This document shows positions 23,933-33,020 of a stretch of DNA of 64,000 bases, piece by piece. The notes beneath the pieces are model-generated. The model worked only from the letters and a program-made list of their open reading frames with translations. It did not search any database and had not been told where the DNA came from. The DNA comes from Candidatus Anaeroferrophillus wilburensis (GTDB taxonomy: Bacteria; Desulfobacterota; Anaeroferrophillalia; Anaeroferrophillales; Anaeroferrophillaceae). A program made the position numbers and the translations under genes. Position 1 is the first letter of the stretch; each line of letters opens with the position of its first letter. The stretch is from the NCBI GenBank assembly GCA_016934315.1, contig JAFGSY010000013.1:1-64000 (forward strand). Reading direction: 5' to 3'.

Positions 23933-25581
23933 TCTCCCGGATTAATCTCCTCCGTAAAGAGAATATGATAAACCTTTTCAGCCCCGTGGGTCTCTACCAA
24001 CCGCTCCACCAGCCCCGGACGGCTCATGACTTTGGAAATTTCCGCCAGAACCCGCAAATGATCGCGGAAACACCCCTCGGGAATCAACATGAGAATAATA
24101 ATCTTTGATTTTTCGCCATCCAGGGACTGAAAATCAACTCCCGCAGGTTTGATCCCCAGCACCCCCATAATCGATCGCCCTTTACTAATCGTCCCGTGGG
24201 GAATGGCAATCCCCTTGCCAATCCCGGTACTTAATGATTTTTCCCGCTCAATTACTGAAGCCAGCAGGACATGGCGCTGCTCGGTGTGCAGGCTATGGAT
24301 CTCCATGGCATAATCAACCAGTTCTTCAATAACCGCCCATTTATCAACCGCCGCCAGCGGCGTCACAATCCCCCGTCGGGGAACGATGCCGAACAACCGC
24401 CGGCCTTCCTGGCCAGCCTCACCGGTATGGCTCAACACCTGCTTGACAATCACCGGACCTGACAGTTCACTGATGACAATGGAGGCCAGAACGATTGCCG
24501 TAATGGAGGATTCATACATATGAAACAGCTGGTTATCCTGCATCGCCACCACCAGACCGATGGCAACGCCGGCCTGCGGCACCAGACAAAACCCGAGATT
24601 ATTACGCACCAATGGAACCGTATTGGTCAACCAGCCGCCGAACCAGGCACCTGCAAGTTTGCCGCCATAACGGGTCAGAATATAGACAACCCCAACCACG
24701 CCCAAACCAGGCAACAGCGAAATATCAAGGTGTGTACCGGCAAGAGTAAAAAAGGAGAGATAAATAAGTGGTTCCAAATCTTCAAGGGCGTTGAGAATTT
24801 CCCGCCGCTGCGGAGACAGGTTGCTGATGAGAAAACCAACAGTCATGTTCGGCAGCAGGGGAGAAATATTCAACCAGGAAGAGATGCCGGTGGTAAAAAA
24901 AACCGCCAACGCACTACAGGTAACGAAATGATATTTTTCCCGCAAACCCTTTGACAACAGCAGCAGGATTGCACTGACTCCGGCACCAAGCAGGAGGGAC
25001 AGGCCAATCACCCGACAGGTGCCCGTAAGCAGTGGCAAAGAAATACCGTGACCGGTGAGCAGTTCCCCTTCAACCAGGAAGGAAACCACCACAAACAGGG
25101 TGATGGCCAACACGTTATCAAGGGCAACAACAGAGATCAGGGTTTTTACCAGGGGCCCCCTGGCTTCGGTTTCCTTAACCACCGCCAAAGTTGCTGCCGG
25201 CGCTGTGGAGACGGCAATCGTAGCCAGCAGCAAGGCTGGAATCCAACTTTCAAGGAGGAGACAGGCGGCCAGAAATACAGCAGCAAACGCCCCGGCCACT
25301 TGAAACAGGGTAATAACCAGCAGCCGAAATTTGTGGCCGGCCATCCGGTTAATCCGCAAATGGGAGGCGATGCTGACCGCAATCAGGCTGAGGGCAATTT
25401 CAGAAATGGGTTGCAGAGTCTGATAAACAATATCATGGCTGAGGATATTCAGCAGATGAGGGCCGATCGCCACCCCAATAACAATATTGCCGGTTACCGA
25501 TGGCAGGCGCAGCCGCCGAGCTGCCATGCCACCAAATAAACCGGCCGCTACCAGAATACTGACCGCAAGAATGGTATTCAT
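23905..25581 (-). CDS. cation:proton antiporter fused to a PTS EIIA-Ntr-like domain
   Basis: The 558-residue protein has an N-terminal CPA2-type Na+/H+ exchanger domain of about 12 membrane helices (about residues 1-385), starting NTILAVSILVAAGLFGGMAA. The C-terminal domain (about 405-545) is EIIA of the fructose/nitrogen PTS type, with the phospho-accepting His in GIAIPHGTISKG. Ion exchange would be the activity. The EIIA domain could make it respond to PTS phosphorylation or a nutrient signal; that is inference from architecture. No EI, HPr or PTS sugar permease is in the window. Its 3' end overlaps that of the M20 gene, and its upstream neighbour tsaB runs the same way after a 200-bp gap with no convincing gene. 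Confidence 0.88.
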   Translation of the reverse strand: MNTILAVSILVAAGLFGGMAARRLRLPSVTGNIVIGVAIGPHLLNILSHDIVYQTLQPISEIALSLIAVSIASHLRINRMAGHKFRLLVITLFQVAGAFAAVFLAACLLLESWIPALLLATIAVSTAPAATLAVVKETEARGPLVKTLISVVALDNVLAITLFVVVSFLVEGELLTGHGISLPLLTGTCRVIGLSLLLGAGVSAILLLLSKGLREKYHFVTCSALAVFFTTGISSWLNISPLLPNMTVGFLISNLSPQRREILNALEDLEPLIYLSFFTLAGTHLDISLLPGLGVVGVVYILTRYGGKLAGAWFGGWLTNTVPLVRNNLGFCLVPQAGVAIGLVVAMQDNQLFHMYESSITAIVLASIVISELSGPVIVKQVLSHTGEAGQEGRRLFGIVPRRGIVTPLAAVDKWAVIEELVDYAMEIHSLHTEQRHVLLASVIEREKSLSTGIGKGIAIPHGTISKGRSIMGVLGIKPAGVDFQSLDGEKSKIIILMLIPEGCFRDHLRVLAEISKVMSRPGLVERLVETHGAEKVYHILFTEEINPGDYLVEEEMS

Positions 25582-25782
25582 CTCTTCATCCAGGGAACAT
25601 CCTTATGGTCGTCCGGATTGGGCTTGGAGCTGCAAAAAGCTCAGGGGATGACATGCCGCCCATTCTCGCTAACTCTTGTTTGGCGCTCGGCGCCAAAAAT
25701 CACAAACCGCACCGTGGCAGATTGACAGTCCGGAAAGCACTCGGTAAAAGTGGAACGAACCGGCTGGCGGCCCGTTTCATGG

Positions 25783-26517
25783 TCACGTTAGATGACCGGG
25801 ATCAGGCAGCCCGCTGGTTTTCCGGCCCAGGTTTATCTCAGCATCGGACGGCCTGATATACAGTGGCGTAACAGGACTCGCCTGCCCTGGCTTGCAAACC
25901 GGTGATTCAGTCAGTGCTTCGGCAACCAGGCGACTGACCAGGGCAAGATTGACAATCCCTAGAGGCAGGCCGATACAGTTGAGCCGTACTCCGGCCGCCG
26001 ATTCCATGGCCGCCCGGTAGACATCCGCTCCCGGACCAACGATCAAAGTCTTTTCAACATCCACCAGTTGAATAATCCGTTCAGGGTTATCAACACCATA
26101 GGCTCGAACCCGGCGTCTTTCTCCGATCTCGTCAACCGCATAGAGAGACCAGTACAACTGCCCCCGACGGGCGTCAACAACCGGACAGACAAAACCTCGG
26201 CAAATGGAGAACTGCAGGGCCAACAGATCAAGATTAACAAAGGAATGAAGGGGCAGATGAAGGGCCGCAGCCAAGCCACTCATGGCTGCAATGCCAATGC
26301 GCAAACCGCTGAACGAACCGGGTCCTCGGCAAACCAACAGAAGGTCAAGATCTTTTTTATCAAGCTCCGCCGCTGCCAGTGTTTGTTCAATGGCCACCAT
26401 CAACCGATCGGAGTGGGTGCTGCGAACAGACTGCACCAACTGGGCACGTACGGCATGATCCTGGAGTACGGCTACCGAAGCAAAAAAGGTACTGGTATCA
26501 ACGGCAAGAGCGATCAT
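25783..26517 (-). CDS. tsaB: tRNA threonylcarbamoyladenosine synthesis protein TsaB
   Basis: The 244-residue protein has the ASKHA-like fold of TsaB (MIALAVDTSTFFASVAVLQD; CRGPGSFSGLRIGIAAMSGLA). It is a paralogue of TsaD that lacks the catalytic metal site and supports TsaD as a heterodimer with TsaE. The length is usual. It begins 2 bp after the end of rseP, so it is the last gene of the uppS-cdsA-dxr-rseP series. The partner tsaD is at 11084-12082. Confidence 0.9.
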   Translation of the reverse strand: MIALAVDTSTFFASVAVLQDHAVRAQLVQSVRSTHSDRLMVAIEQTLAAAELDKKDLDLLLVCRGPGSFSGLRIGIAAMSGLAAALHLPLHSFVNLDLLALQFSICRGFVCPVVDARRGQLYWSLYAVDEIGERRRVRAYGVDNPERIIQLVDVEKTLIVGPGADVYRAAMESAAGVRLNCIGLPLGIVNLALVSRLVAEALTESPVCKPGQASPVTPLYIRPSDAEINLGRKTSGLPDPGHLT

Positions 26518-26519
26518 CC

Positions 26520-27590
26520 CTACTCGGTGAAAATCCTGGCTAAATCATTGTAAAATACATAAATCATCAGAGAGATAAGGATAAACATGCCGACCTGTTG
26601 GGCAATTTCCATCTTTCTCATACTTACCGGCTTACCCACAATGATCTCAATAAGAATAAAAACAATGTGGCCGCCATCCAGAATGGGAATGGGAAACAGG
26701 TTGAGAATTCCCAGATTAACACTGATAATCCCCATAAAATAAATCAGGTTCAACAGGCCGGCTTTGGCCTGCTGACCGGCCATCTGGGCAATGAGAATAG
26801 GGCCGCCGAGGGTTTTGGCCGGGATAACCCGTTCAATGAGCTTGATGAAGCCAACAATAGTCAGTTTGATAATATTCCAGGTTTCCACTACCCCTTGAAC
26901 CAAAGCCTGACCCGGAGGATAACGAAGAATATCGGTTTCACCGGCGGCCGTAATCCCGACAACGTAGGTGACCACCAGCTCACCAAAGACATTCTCACTT
27001 TCAATTTTTTTTGGCGGCACTTCAAAAGTCTCGACAACACTGTCCCGTTCAACGGTCAGCGATATGGTCATTCCCTGGCTTTTTTTGATCCGATTCGACA
27101 GCGCATCCCAGCTATCCACCGGCTGCCCGTTCACAGCAAGCACTTTATCGCCGGCCTGAATACCGGCCGTAAAAGCCGGAAAGTCAGGATTTACTTCACC
27201 AATTCTCGTGTTGAGGGACGGCACTCCATAGAGGTAGACCAGGCTGAAAATCATGGCTGCAAAAAGAATATTGGTAAACGGGCCGGCAAAGACGATAGCC
27301 AGCCGCTGGAGGGGCGTTTTTGCCGCGTAGGAAAACGGCTCATCGGCCGCCGAGACATCCTGATCCTCGCTCTCCTTACCTTCCCCCAGCATCTTGACAT
27401 AACCACCCAGAGGCACAGCAGACAGCAGGTATTCAGTCTCCCCCTTTTTAAAGCCAAACACTTTCGGGCCAAAACCGAGGGAAAAAATCAGCACCCTCAC
27501 CCCGCAGAGCTTGGCCACCAGAAAGTGGCCCAGTTCATGGACAAAAATAAGCGTACCGAGAACAACAATTGTTGAGATGACACTAGACAT
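26520..27590 (-). CDS. rseP: RIP metalloprotease RseP (site-2 protease)
   Basis: The 356-residue inner-membrane zinc protease has the active-site HELGH in the first membrane helix (TLIFVHELGHFLVAK) and the LDG motif late (FPIPILDGGHIVF). One PDZ domain is seen between them (about residues 115-190), whereas E. coli RseP has two. It cleaves membrane-bound anti-sigma factors or signal-peptide remnants after a first cut. No rseA/degS pair is nearby. It lies 136 bp after dxr on the same strand and directly abuts tsaB. Confidence 0.93.
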   Translation of the reverse strand: MSSVISTIVVLGTLIFVHELGHFLVAKLCGVRVLIFSLGFGPKVFGFKKGETEYLLSAVPLGGYVKMLGEGKESEDQDVSAADEPFSYAAKTPLQRLAIVFAGPFTNILFAAMIFSLVYLYGVPSLNTRIGEVNPDFPAFTAGIQAGDKVLAVNGQPVDSWDALSNRIKKSQGMTISLTVERDSVVETFEVPPKKIESENVFGELVVTYVVGITAAGETDILRYPPGQALVQGVVETWNIIKLTIVGFIKLIERVIPAKTLGGPILIAQMAGQQAKAGLLNLIYFMGIISVNLGILNLFPIPILDGGHIVFILIEIIVGKPVSMRKMEIAQQVGMFILISLMIYVFYNDLARIFTE

Positions 27591-27726
27591 GAAACCTATC
27601 CGTTATCTGCGCTGAAAAGTCCTGTTAACTTGGGAGGTTGCTGGCATCTACCCACACAGCTCTGCCGGAGGACAGGCTGACCATTGATCCATCAGGACAT
27701 TACCGGTTTTCACCAAGGAAACCCTG

Positions 27727-28872
27727 TTAAGGGGTCATGGAAATTCTTACCTGCCGATCAAAATCGAGCACTTGGTCAACCGTGGAAAAGTTTTGGTGGG
27801 CCACCGAAGACAGCACTGACTCGACCACTTCGGTAATCTCCAAAAAATTCAGTTGTCCTTCAATAAATCTTGCAACTGCTACTTCATTCGCGGCGTTGAG
27901 GGCCGCCGTGCCACTGTCACCCAGGGCCAGCGCCTGATGAGCCAGCCGGAGAGCGGGAAAGCGGTCCCCGTCAACCGGATAGAAGTCAAGCCGCCTCTCC
28001 CGTGCCAGATTCAAAACCGGCAAATCCAGCTCCAGCCGCCGGGGATAATTCAGCGCATAAGCAATGGGCAGCCGCATATCGGGAAGCGCCAGATGGGCAA
28101 TCACCGAACCATCACAAAACTCCACCAGCGAATGGACAATGCTCTGGGGATGGATGATCGCTTCTATCTTCTCAGGCTCTTCCTCAAAAAGCCAGCGGGC
28201 CTCGATAATTTCAAGGGCCTTGTTCATCAGCGTTGCGGAATCAATACTGATTTTTGGCCCCATCTGCCATCGGGGATGTTTTACTGCCTGCTCAGGAGAC
28301 ACATGGACAAGCTCCTCTTTAGGCATCTGATAAAAGGGGCCGCCGGAAGCAGTCAGCGTCAGTTTACGAAGCGACTCCCGTTGTTCCCCCTGCAAGGACT
28401 GCCAGATGGCTGAATGCTCGCTATCCAACGGCAAAATTCTTGCTCCCTGACGCCGGGCGGTTTCATTCAGCAAGCGGCCGGCCATAACCATTGACTCCTT
28501 ATTCGCCAGAGCCACATCCTTGCCGGCCAGCAACGCTTCATAGGTCGGTCGCAAACCGATTGCCCCGACCATGGCTGACACCACCAGATCAGCAGCTGGA
28601 AGCGTTGCAACTTGCACCAGTCCTGCGTCACCCCAGACGATTTCCGGTGCATAGCTGATGATTTGAAGCCGTCTTCCCAGCTGATCCGCCAGTTCCGCCG
28701 TGGCCACCGAAACGATCTCCGGCCGCACCATCTGCACCTGTTCAACCAGGATGTCAAGGTTTCTGCCAGCCGCCAAACCGGCTACCGAAAAACGTTGGGG
28801 AAAACGCCGCACCAGATCCAGGGTATTGGTGCCGATGGAGCCGGTTGAGCCAAGGACAACCAGCTTTTTCAT
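27727..28872 (-). CDS. dxr: 1-deoxy-D-xylulose 5-phosphate reductoisomerase
   Basis: The 381-residue NADPH-dependent enzyme catalyses the committed step of the MEP isoprenoid pathway. It has the N-terminal VVLGSTGSIGTNTLDLVRR, the NKESMVMAG stretch, the metal-binding LPLDSEHSAIWQ and the flexible-loop/active-site stretch around HPRWQMGPKISIDSATLMNK. The length is standard. The start overlaps the stop of cdsA by 4 bp. With uppS and cdsA upstream it joins isoprenoid precursor supply with carrier-lipid and phospholipid synthesis. Confidence 0.96.
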   Translation of the reverse strand: MKKLVVLGSTGSIGTNTLDLVRRFPQRFSVAGLAAGRNLDILVEQVQMVRPEIVSVATAELADQLGRRLQIISYAPEIVWGDAGLVQVATLPAADLVVSAMVGAIGLRPTYEALLAGKDVALANKESMVMAGRLLNETARRQGARILPLDSEHSAIWQSLQGEQRESLRKLTLTASGGPFYQMPKEELVHVSPEQAVKHPRWQMGPKISIDSATLMNKALEIIEARWLFEEEPEKIEAIIHPQSIVHSLVEFCDGSVIAHLALPDMRLPIAYALNYPRRLELDLPVLNLARERRLDFYPVDGDRFPALRLAHQALALGDSGTAALNAANEVAVARFIEGQLNFLEITEVVESVLSSVAHQNFSTVDQVLDFDRQVRISMTP

Positions 28873-29690
28873 CTCATCAGCACCAGAGCACCATAGTAAA
28901 TCACCGGTGCAGCGAACAAGACACTGTCAACCCGGTCCAGCAGACCACCATGGCCGGGAATCAACTTCCCTGAATCCTTGATACCGGCCAACCGTTTCAG
29001 ATAGGACTCAAAAAGATCGCCCAGTTGCCCGGCAAGATTAGCAATAATGCCAAGGATCACCAGACCATACCATGACAGTGGCACCAGACCGGCCATCGCC
29101 AGCAGAAGAGAAAACAGTCCGGCCCCGGCAATACCCCCCAGACATCCTTCAATGGATTTATTGGGGCTGATCTGCGGCGCCAGCTTATGACGACCCCAGG
29201 CTGTGCCGGTATAATAGGAAAACGCGTCTCCTCCCCAGGTAGCCAGAAAAACCATGGCCACCAGCGCCCGCCCACCGGCAAGATCCCAGAGCAGCAGAAG
29301 GTGGCTGAACAAGAAAGGCAGATAGAAAAAAAGGAGAAGCTGGCTGCCCAGGGATGCCAGTGCCGGTTTTCCCATCTCCTGTCGAAACATTTGAGCGACG
29401 GCAGCAAGAAAAACCAGCAGGAGAAAGCCGGCAAGGAGCCCCGGATCGCCCCAGCAGGCAGCTGCCGCCATGGCGACCGCACCAGTGCCGGCAGTCCATC
29501 GGCTCCACCGCTCCTGATCACGGCAGAGCAAGTCCCAACCTTCCTGAAAAGCAATCATAAGTGCAACAATGCAGAGGAGAAAAAACAGCCATTTGGGTGC
29601 CAGGGCCAGAATCACGATGAAAAGTGGCACAAAAACCAGACCGCTGTATACCCGTGAGGTGCAGATATATCGTTTCCAGAATGGGGTCAT
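28869..29690 (-). CDS. cdsA: phosphatidate cytidylyltransferase CdsA
   Basis: The 273-residue polytopic membrane enzyme makes CDP-diacylglycerol from phosphatidate and CTP. The C-terminal CdsA signature is clear: GQLGDLFESYLKRLAGIKDS followed by GKLIPGHGGLLDRVDS, with the metal-binding acidic residues. About seven or eight membrane helices precede it. It overlaps uppS upstream and dxr downstream by 4 bp each, the uppS-cdsA-dxr order common in many proteobacteria. Confidence 0.95.
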   Translation of the reverse strand: MTPFWKRYICTSRVYSGLVFVPLFIVILALAPKWLFFLLCIVALMIAFQEGWDLLCRDQERWSRWTAGTGAVAMAAAACWGDPGLLAGFLLLVFLAAVAQMFRQEMGKPALASLGSQLLLFFYLPFLFSHLLLLWDLAGGRALVAMVFLATWGGDAFSYYTGTAWGRHKLAPQISPNKSIEGCLGGIAGAGLFSLLLAMAGLVPLSWYGLVILGIIANLAGQLGDLFESYLKRLAGIKDSGKLIPGHGGLLDRVDSVLFAAPVIYYGALVLMR

Positions 29691-30433
29691 GATGATAACT
29701 GTTCGCTGATCATGCCAAAACGCCGTTCTCGCTGTTGAAAATCACGCATGATAGAGAGCAGTTCCTCTTCGCTGAAATCTGGCCACAGAGTTTCGCTGAA
29801 GTAGAGTTCAGCATATGCCGCCTGCCAGAGAAGAAAATTACTCAAACGATATTCTCCCCCCGTCCGCAACATCAGATCCGGATCCGGCAGCCCGGCAGTA
29901 TCAAGAAAGCCGGCAAACGTGGCGGGATCAAGATTTGCAAGCGTAATCTTTTGCTCCTCAACGGCCTGCAAACATCGCTGGACAGCAACAATAATTTCAT
30001 CTCTTGACCCGTAGCTGAGCGCCAGGGTTAACGTCATGCCGGTGCAGGAAGACGTCCTGGCAATGGCAGACTGCAGATCATCCTGGACCCCTTGGCTAAG
30101 CCGGTCCGTACGCCCAATAGTCCGCAGGCGGATATTATTTTTAAGCAACCGGGGCAGTTCACGGCGCAGGAAGCGCTGCAGCAGTTTCATCAATGCCTGC
30201 ACTTCAAGCGCTGGCCGCTGCCAATTTTCAGAAGAGAACGCGTAGAGAGTAAGTGCCTCAATCCGATGCTCCGCACAACATTCGACGGTCCGCTCCACCG
30301 CTTTAATCCCGGCCTCATGACCTTTGATCCGCGGCAGCAGACGTTTCTTCGCCCAGCGGCCATTGCCATCCATAATGATCGCCACATGACGGGGCTGTCG
30401 TTCCGGATCAAGCGTGTCCATGGTTCGATTCAT
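29687..30433 (-). CDS. uppS: isoprenyl transferase (undecaprenyl diphosphate synthase)
   Basis: The 248-residue cis-prenyltransferase makes the C55 lipid carrier for peptidoglycan and other surface sugars. It has the catalytic Asp in VAIIMDGNGRWAKKR, then YAFSSENWQRP and the C-terminal PDLMLRTGGEYRLSNFLLWQ. The length is standard. The start is 30433, or MDTLDP at 30421. It begins 6 bp after the tolC-like gene. The carrier is also what a GT-C glycosyltransferase such as the one at 576-2969 would use. Confidence 0.95.
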   Translation of the reverse strand: MNRTMDTLDPERQPRHVAIIMDGNGRWAKKRLLPRIKGHEAGIKAVERTVECCAEHRIEALTLYAFSSENWQRPALEVQALMKLLQRFLRRELPRLLKNNIRLRTIGRTDRLSQGVQDDLQSAIARTSSCTGMTLTLALSYGSRDEIIVAVQRCLQAVEEQKITLANLDPATFAGFLDTAGLPDPDLMLRTGGEYRLSNFLLWQAAYAELYFSETLWPDFSEEELLSIMRDFQQRERRFGMISEQLSS

Positions 30434-30439
30434 CCCACC

Positions 30440-31783
30440 CTATTGTCCTTCAGGGAAAAGTTCATCACGACCAATGGCCCGAGCCAGTCCCGCCAGGGCA
30501 CTATGATACTCATAACGAGATTTATAGTAATCAAACTGAACCCGGGCAAGCAGGGTGAGGGCATCCAGAACCTCAGTGGAAGTACTCAATTGGTTTTTAT
30601 AGCGCAGATCGGTTATGCGATAGTTTTCCTGCCCCTGTGCCAGTCGCACCCGAGTGGTCTCAATATTTGAAAAGGAAAAGTTAACCTGGAGAAAATTTTC
30701 TTTCACTTCCAAACCGATATCATCCATAACCTGGGTAAACGCCAGGCGCGTTTCCTCCTGGTATGTCTGGGCTTGTTTGACCTGACTGTGACGCTTTTGC
30801 CAATCCCACACATCCCAGGTGGCCGCCACCATGAGAGATGTTTCATAGGGATTCTGAATACCGTTACCGGAGACATCCGGCGAATCACCAATCCGCTCAT
30901 GCTGAGCGGTAAAGGTAAGCTGAGGAAAATAAGCGCTACGGGCAGCGACAATCTGCTGTGCTGCCATATTCAACTGATAATTGGCAACCCGAAGCTCCGG
31001 CCGCTCGGCAAACGCAGCCTCGGTTACTGCAGCCAGATCAAGGGTAACCGGACTGACATCCACCACATCCTCCACGTCGTACCGCCAATCCCTGGGCCTC
31101 TGCATCAAAACCGCCAAGCGGGCCATAATCAGCGCTTCCTCTTTAACTGCCAATCGGTATCCCTGTTCCCCGTTGGCCAGTTCGACCTCCGACTGCAACA
31201 GATCATTGCGGGGTATCAGTCCTTGTTCATAAAAATGGCGGGCATCACGAAGGTGAGACGCCAAGCCGGTCACCACCTCCGCTGCGACGCCAACCATTTT
31301 CCGTGCCAGCAGCAGGGAAAAATACGCCGACTTCACCTGATAGACCAGCTCGATCCGGGCAAGCTGCTCTCTGGTTTGGGCCTCCTGCAAGCCGATGGTT
31401 GCCAGTTTATACGCCGATATCAGAGAAAAACCCGTAAACAGGGGCTGGCTGAGGGTAACATCGAAGGCATAATTATCCTTGCGGTTCAAAGGCACCGCAA
31501 CACCGCCGATATTCGTACTCCGGACATCTTCCAGCCAGGTGAACGAATAACCGGCTCTAACTTTCGGTAGCAGATCTGCCCGGGCGGCAGCCTGCTCACA
31601 GGCCGCCTGCTGGGCCTGGTGGCCAGCCTGCAGCACCAGCGGATTATGCTCCAAGGCCTGAGCCAGGGCATCAGCCAAGGTAACCGTCGGCAGGCTTTCG
31701 GCCTCTGCCGGCTGGCCGGCACACACTGCCAGCAGCATAACAACCGACAGCAGAACCATCAATCTCCGAAAAACTGTCTTCAT
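30440..31783 (-). CDS. TolC-family outer-membrane channel protein
   Basis: The 447-residue protein has an N-terminal signal peptide (VLLSVVMLLAVCAGQPAEA). Two outer-membrane-efflux repeats follow, starting at TLADALAQALEHNPLVLQAG and around LDLAAVTEAAFAERPELRVA, with long coiled-coil helices. It would form the trimeric outer-membrane part of an efflux pump or type I secretion system. No inner-membrane pump or adaptor gene is beside it, so its partner is unknown. The start at 31783 (MKTVFRRL) is preferred, although a TTG at 31795 has AAAGG close by. The isoprenoid and lipid genes follow directly, which suggests one long transcript. Confidence 0.88.
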   Translation of the reverse strand: MKTVFRRLMVLLSVVMLLAVCAGQPAEAESLPTVTLADALAQALEHNPLVLQAGHQAQQAACEQAAARADLLPKVRAGYSFTWLEDVRSTNIGGVAVPLNRKDNYAFDVTLSQPLFTGFSLISAYKLATIGLQEAQTREQLARIELVYQVKSAYFSLLLARKMVGVAAEVVTGLASHLRDARHFYEQGLIPRNDLLQSEVELANGEQGYRLAVKEEALIMARLAVLMQRPRDWRYDVEDVVDVSPVTLDLAAVTEAAFAERPELRVANYQLNMAAQQIVAARSAYFPQLTFTAQHERIGDSPDVSGNGIQNPYETSLMVAATWDVWDWQKRHSQVKQAQTYQEETRLAFTQVMDDIGLEVKENFLQVNFSFSNIETTRVRLAQGQENYRITDLRYKNQLSTSTEVLDALTLLARVQFDYYKSRYEYHSALAGLARAIGRDELFPEGQ

Positions 31784-32063
31784 CCTGATCGGCAAACCTT
31801 TACTTTCCCGGCCAGTACCGGTTGTCCGCCACCCAGAAGCCGGTTGCTAGTCAGTAAAAAAATGTAACGGTCGGGGGAGGAACCATCCTTGCCACCCGAC
31901 ATCTTCAACCCTGGGGGAAACCCGGGAAGGAAACGGCCTAGAGCACCGTTGCCAGACAACAAAATAGACCGCGTTGCAACGGAACACCAGTTGCATACCG
32001 TGGTTCACAAAATAGTGTCAAGAAAAACTTGAACTTCCGGCAGATTCCCGCTAAGGGGAACCA

Positions 32064-33020
32064 ATGTTTAGCAACCAGCCGCTCATTCTTGCCCCCATGG
32101 CGGGGATCACCGACAGCCCTTTCCGGCAACTGACAAAACAGTTTGGCGCCGATCTGGTGGTAACTGAAATGATCAGCGCTAAAGGTCTGCTGCAAGGGGA
32201 CCGGAAGACCGCCACCTTGCTGAACTTCTGCCCTCAGGAACAGCCCCTTATCGCCCAGCTGTTCGGACGGGATCCGGAAATCCTGCGTGCTGCCGCCCAG
32301 CAGGCAATCGACCAAGGTGCGACATATGTTGATATCAACATGGGTTGCCCGGTAAAAAAGGTCATAAAGACCGGCGCCGGTGCAGCTCTACTGCAAGATT
32401 TGCAGCAGGTAAAAAAGATTCTCGCAGCCTTGTCCCGCCCCCCGGCAATTCCCTATACCATTAAAATCCGTTCAGGCTGGGACCAGCAAACCTTGATCGC
32501 CGATAAAGTTATTGATCTGGCAGCCACGTTTGCAGCCCTGGCGGTGTTCTGTCATCCACGAACCGCAGCAATGATGTTCAGTGGCATGGCTGACTGGGAT
32601 TACCTCGAAGCCATTGCCGGCAAGGCGCCGCTGCCGGTCATCGGTTCTGGCGATATCATAACAGTGGAAGCTGCCCGCAAGGCATTGGCACGGCAGGGCA
32701 TTAACGGCCTGATGCTTGGACGCGGCACCTTGGGACGCCCCTGGTTTTTTCAGGAGATCAGGGATTTTCTGATTTCTGGTTCTGTCACCACCATTCCATG
32801 GGCAAAAAAGCTGGAAACTATTCGCCAGCATGGTCTTTTGTTGCGACAAGAGAAGGGAGAAAAAACCGGTTTTCTGCTATTTCGCAAACATCTCGCCTGG
32901 TACAGCCGGGGCCTGCCGGGAGCCGCGGCCTTTCGCCGCCAGCTTTTCACCACCACTGACCAGAAGGAGCTCGATCCTTTACTGCAGATCTTCTTCAGCG
33001 ACCATCATTATCAGCGGTGA
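32064..33020 (+). CDS. dusB: tRNA-dihydrouridine synthase (DusB-like)
   Basis: The 318-residue FMN enzyme reduces uridines in the D-loop of tRNA. It has LAPMAGITDSPFRQL, TEMISAKGL, the catalytic Cys in DINMGCPVKKVIKTGAGAAL, KIRSGW and the FMN-phosphate loop GLMLGRGTLGRPWF. The length fits DusB. A weak promoter-like pair (TTGCAT 31991-31996, 16 bp, TAGTGT 32013-32018) precedes it. It is the lone plus-strand gene here, and its 3' end overlaps that of rlmN by 26 bp. Confidence 0.92.
   Translation: MFSNQPLILAPMAGITDSPFRQLTKQFGADLVVTEMISAKGLLQGDRKTATLLNFCPQEQPLIAQLFGRDPEILRAAAQQAIDQGATYVDINMGCPVKKVIKTGAGAALLQDLQQVKKILAALSRPPAIPYTIKIRSGWDQQTLIADKVIDLAATFAALAVFCHPRTAAMMFSGMADWDYLEAIAGKAPLPVIGSGDIITVEAARKALARQGINGLMLGRGTLGRPWFFQEIRDFLISGSVTTIPWAKKLETIRQHGLLLRQEKGEKTGFLLFRKHLAWYSRGLPGAAAFRRQLFTTTDQKELDPLLQIFFSDHHYQR

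Noticed and set aside
25679-25697. Palindrome TTTGGCGC-TCG-GCGCCAAA as a terminator of tsaB
   Set aside because: A good 8-bp stem, but no T-run follows on either strand in the needed place.
25605-25856. 83-codon plus-strand frame between tsaB and the antiporter gene
   Set aside because: No ribosome site or recognisable domain, and it runs into the antisense of tsaB.
26598-27575. Long plus-strand frame opposite rseP
   Set aside because: rseP has intact HELGH and LDG motifs; the mirror frame is composition-driven.
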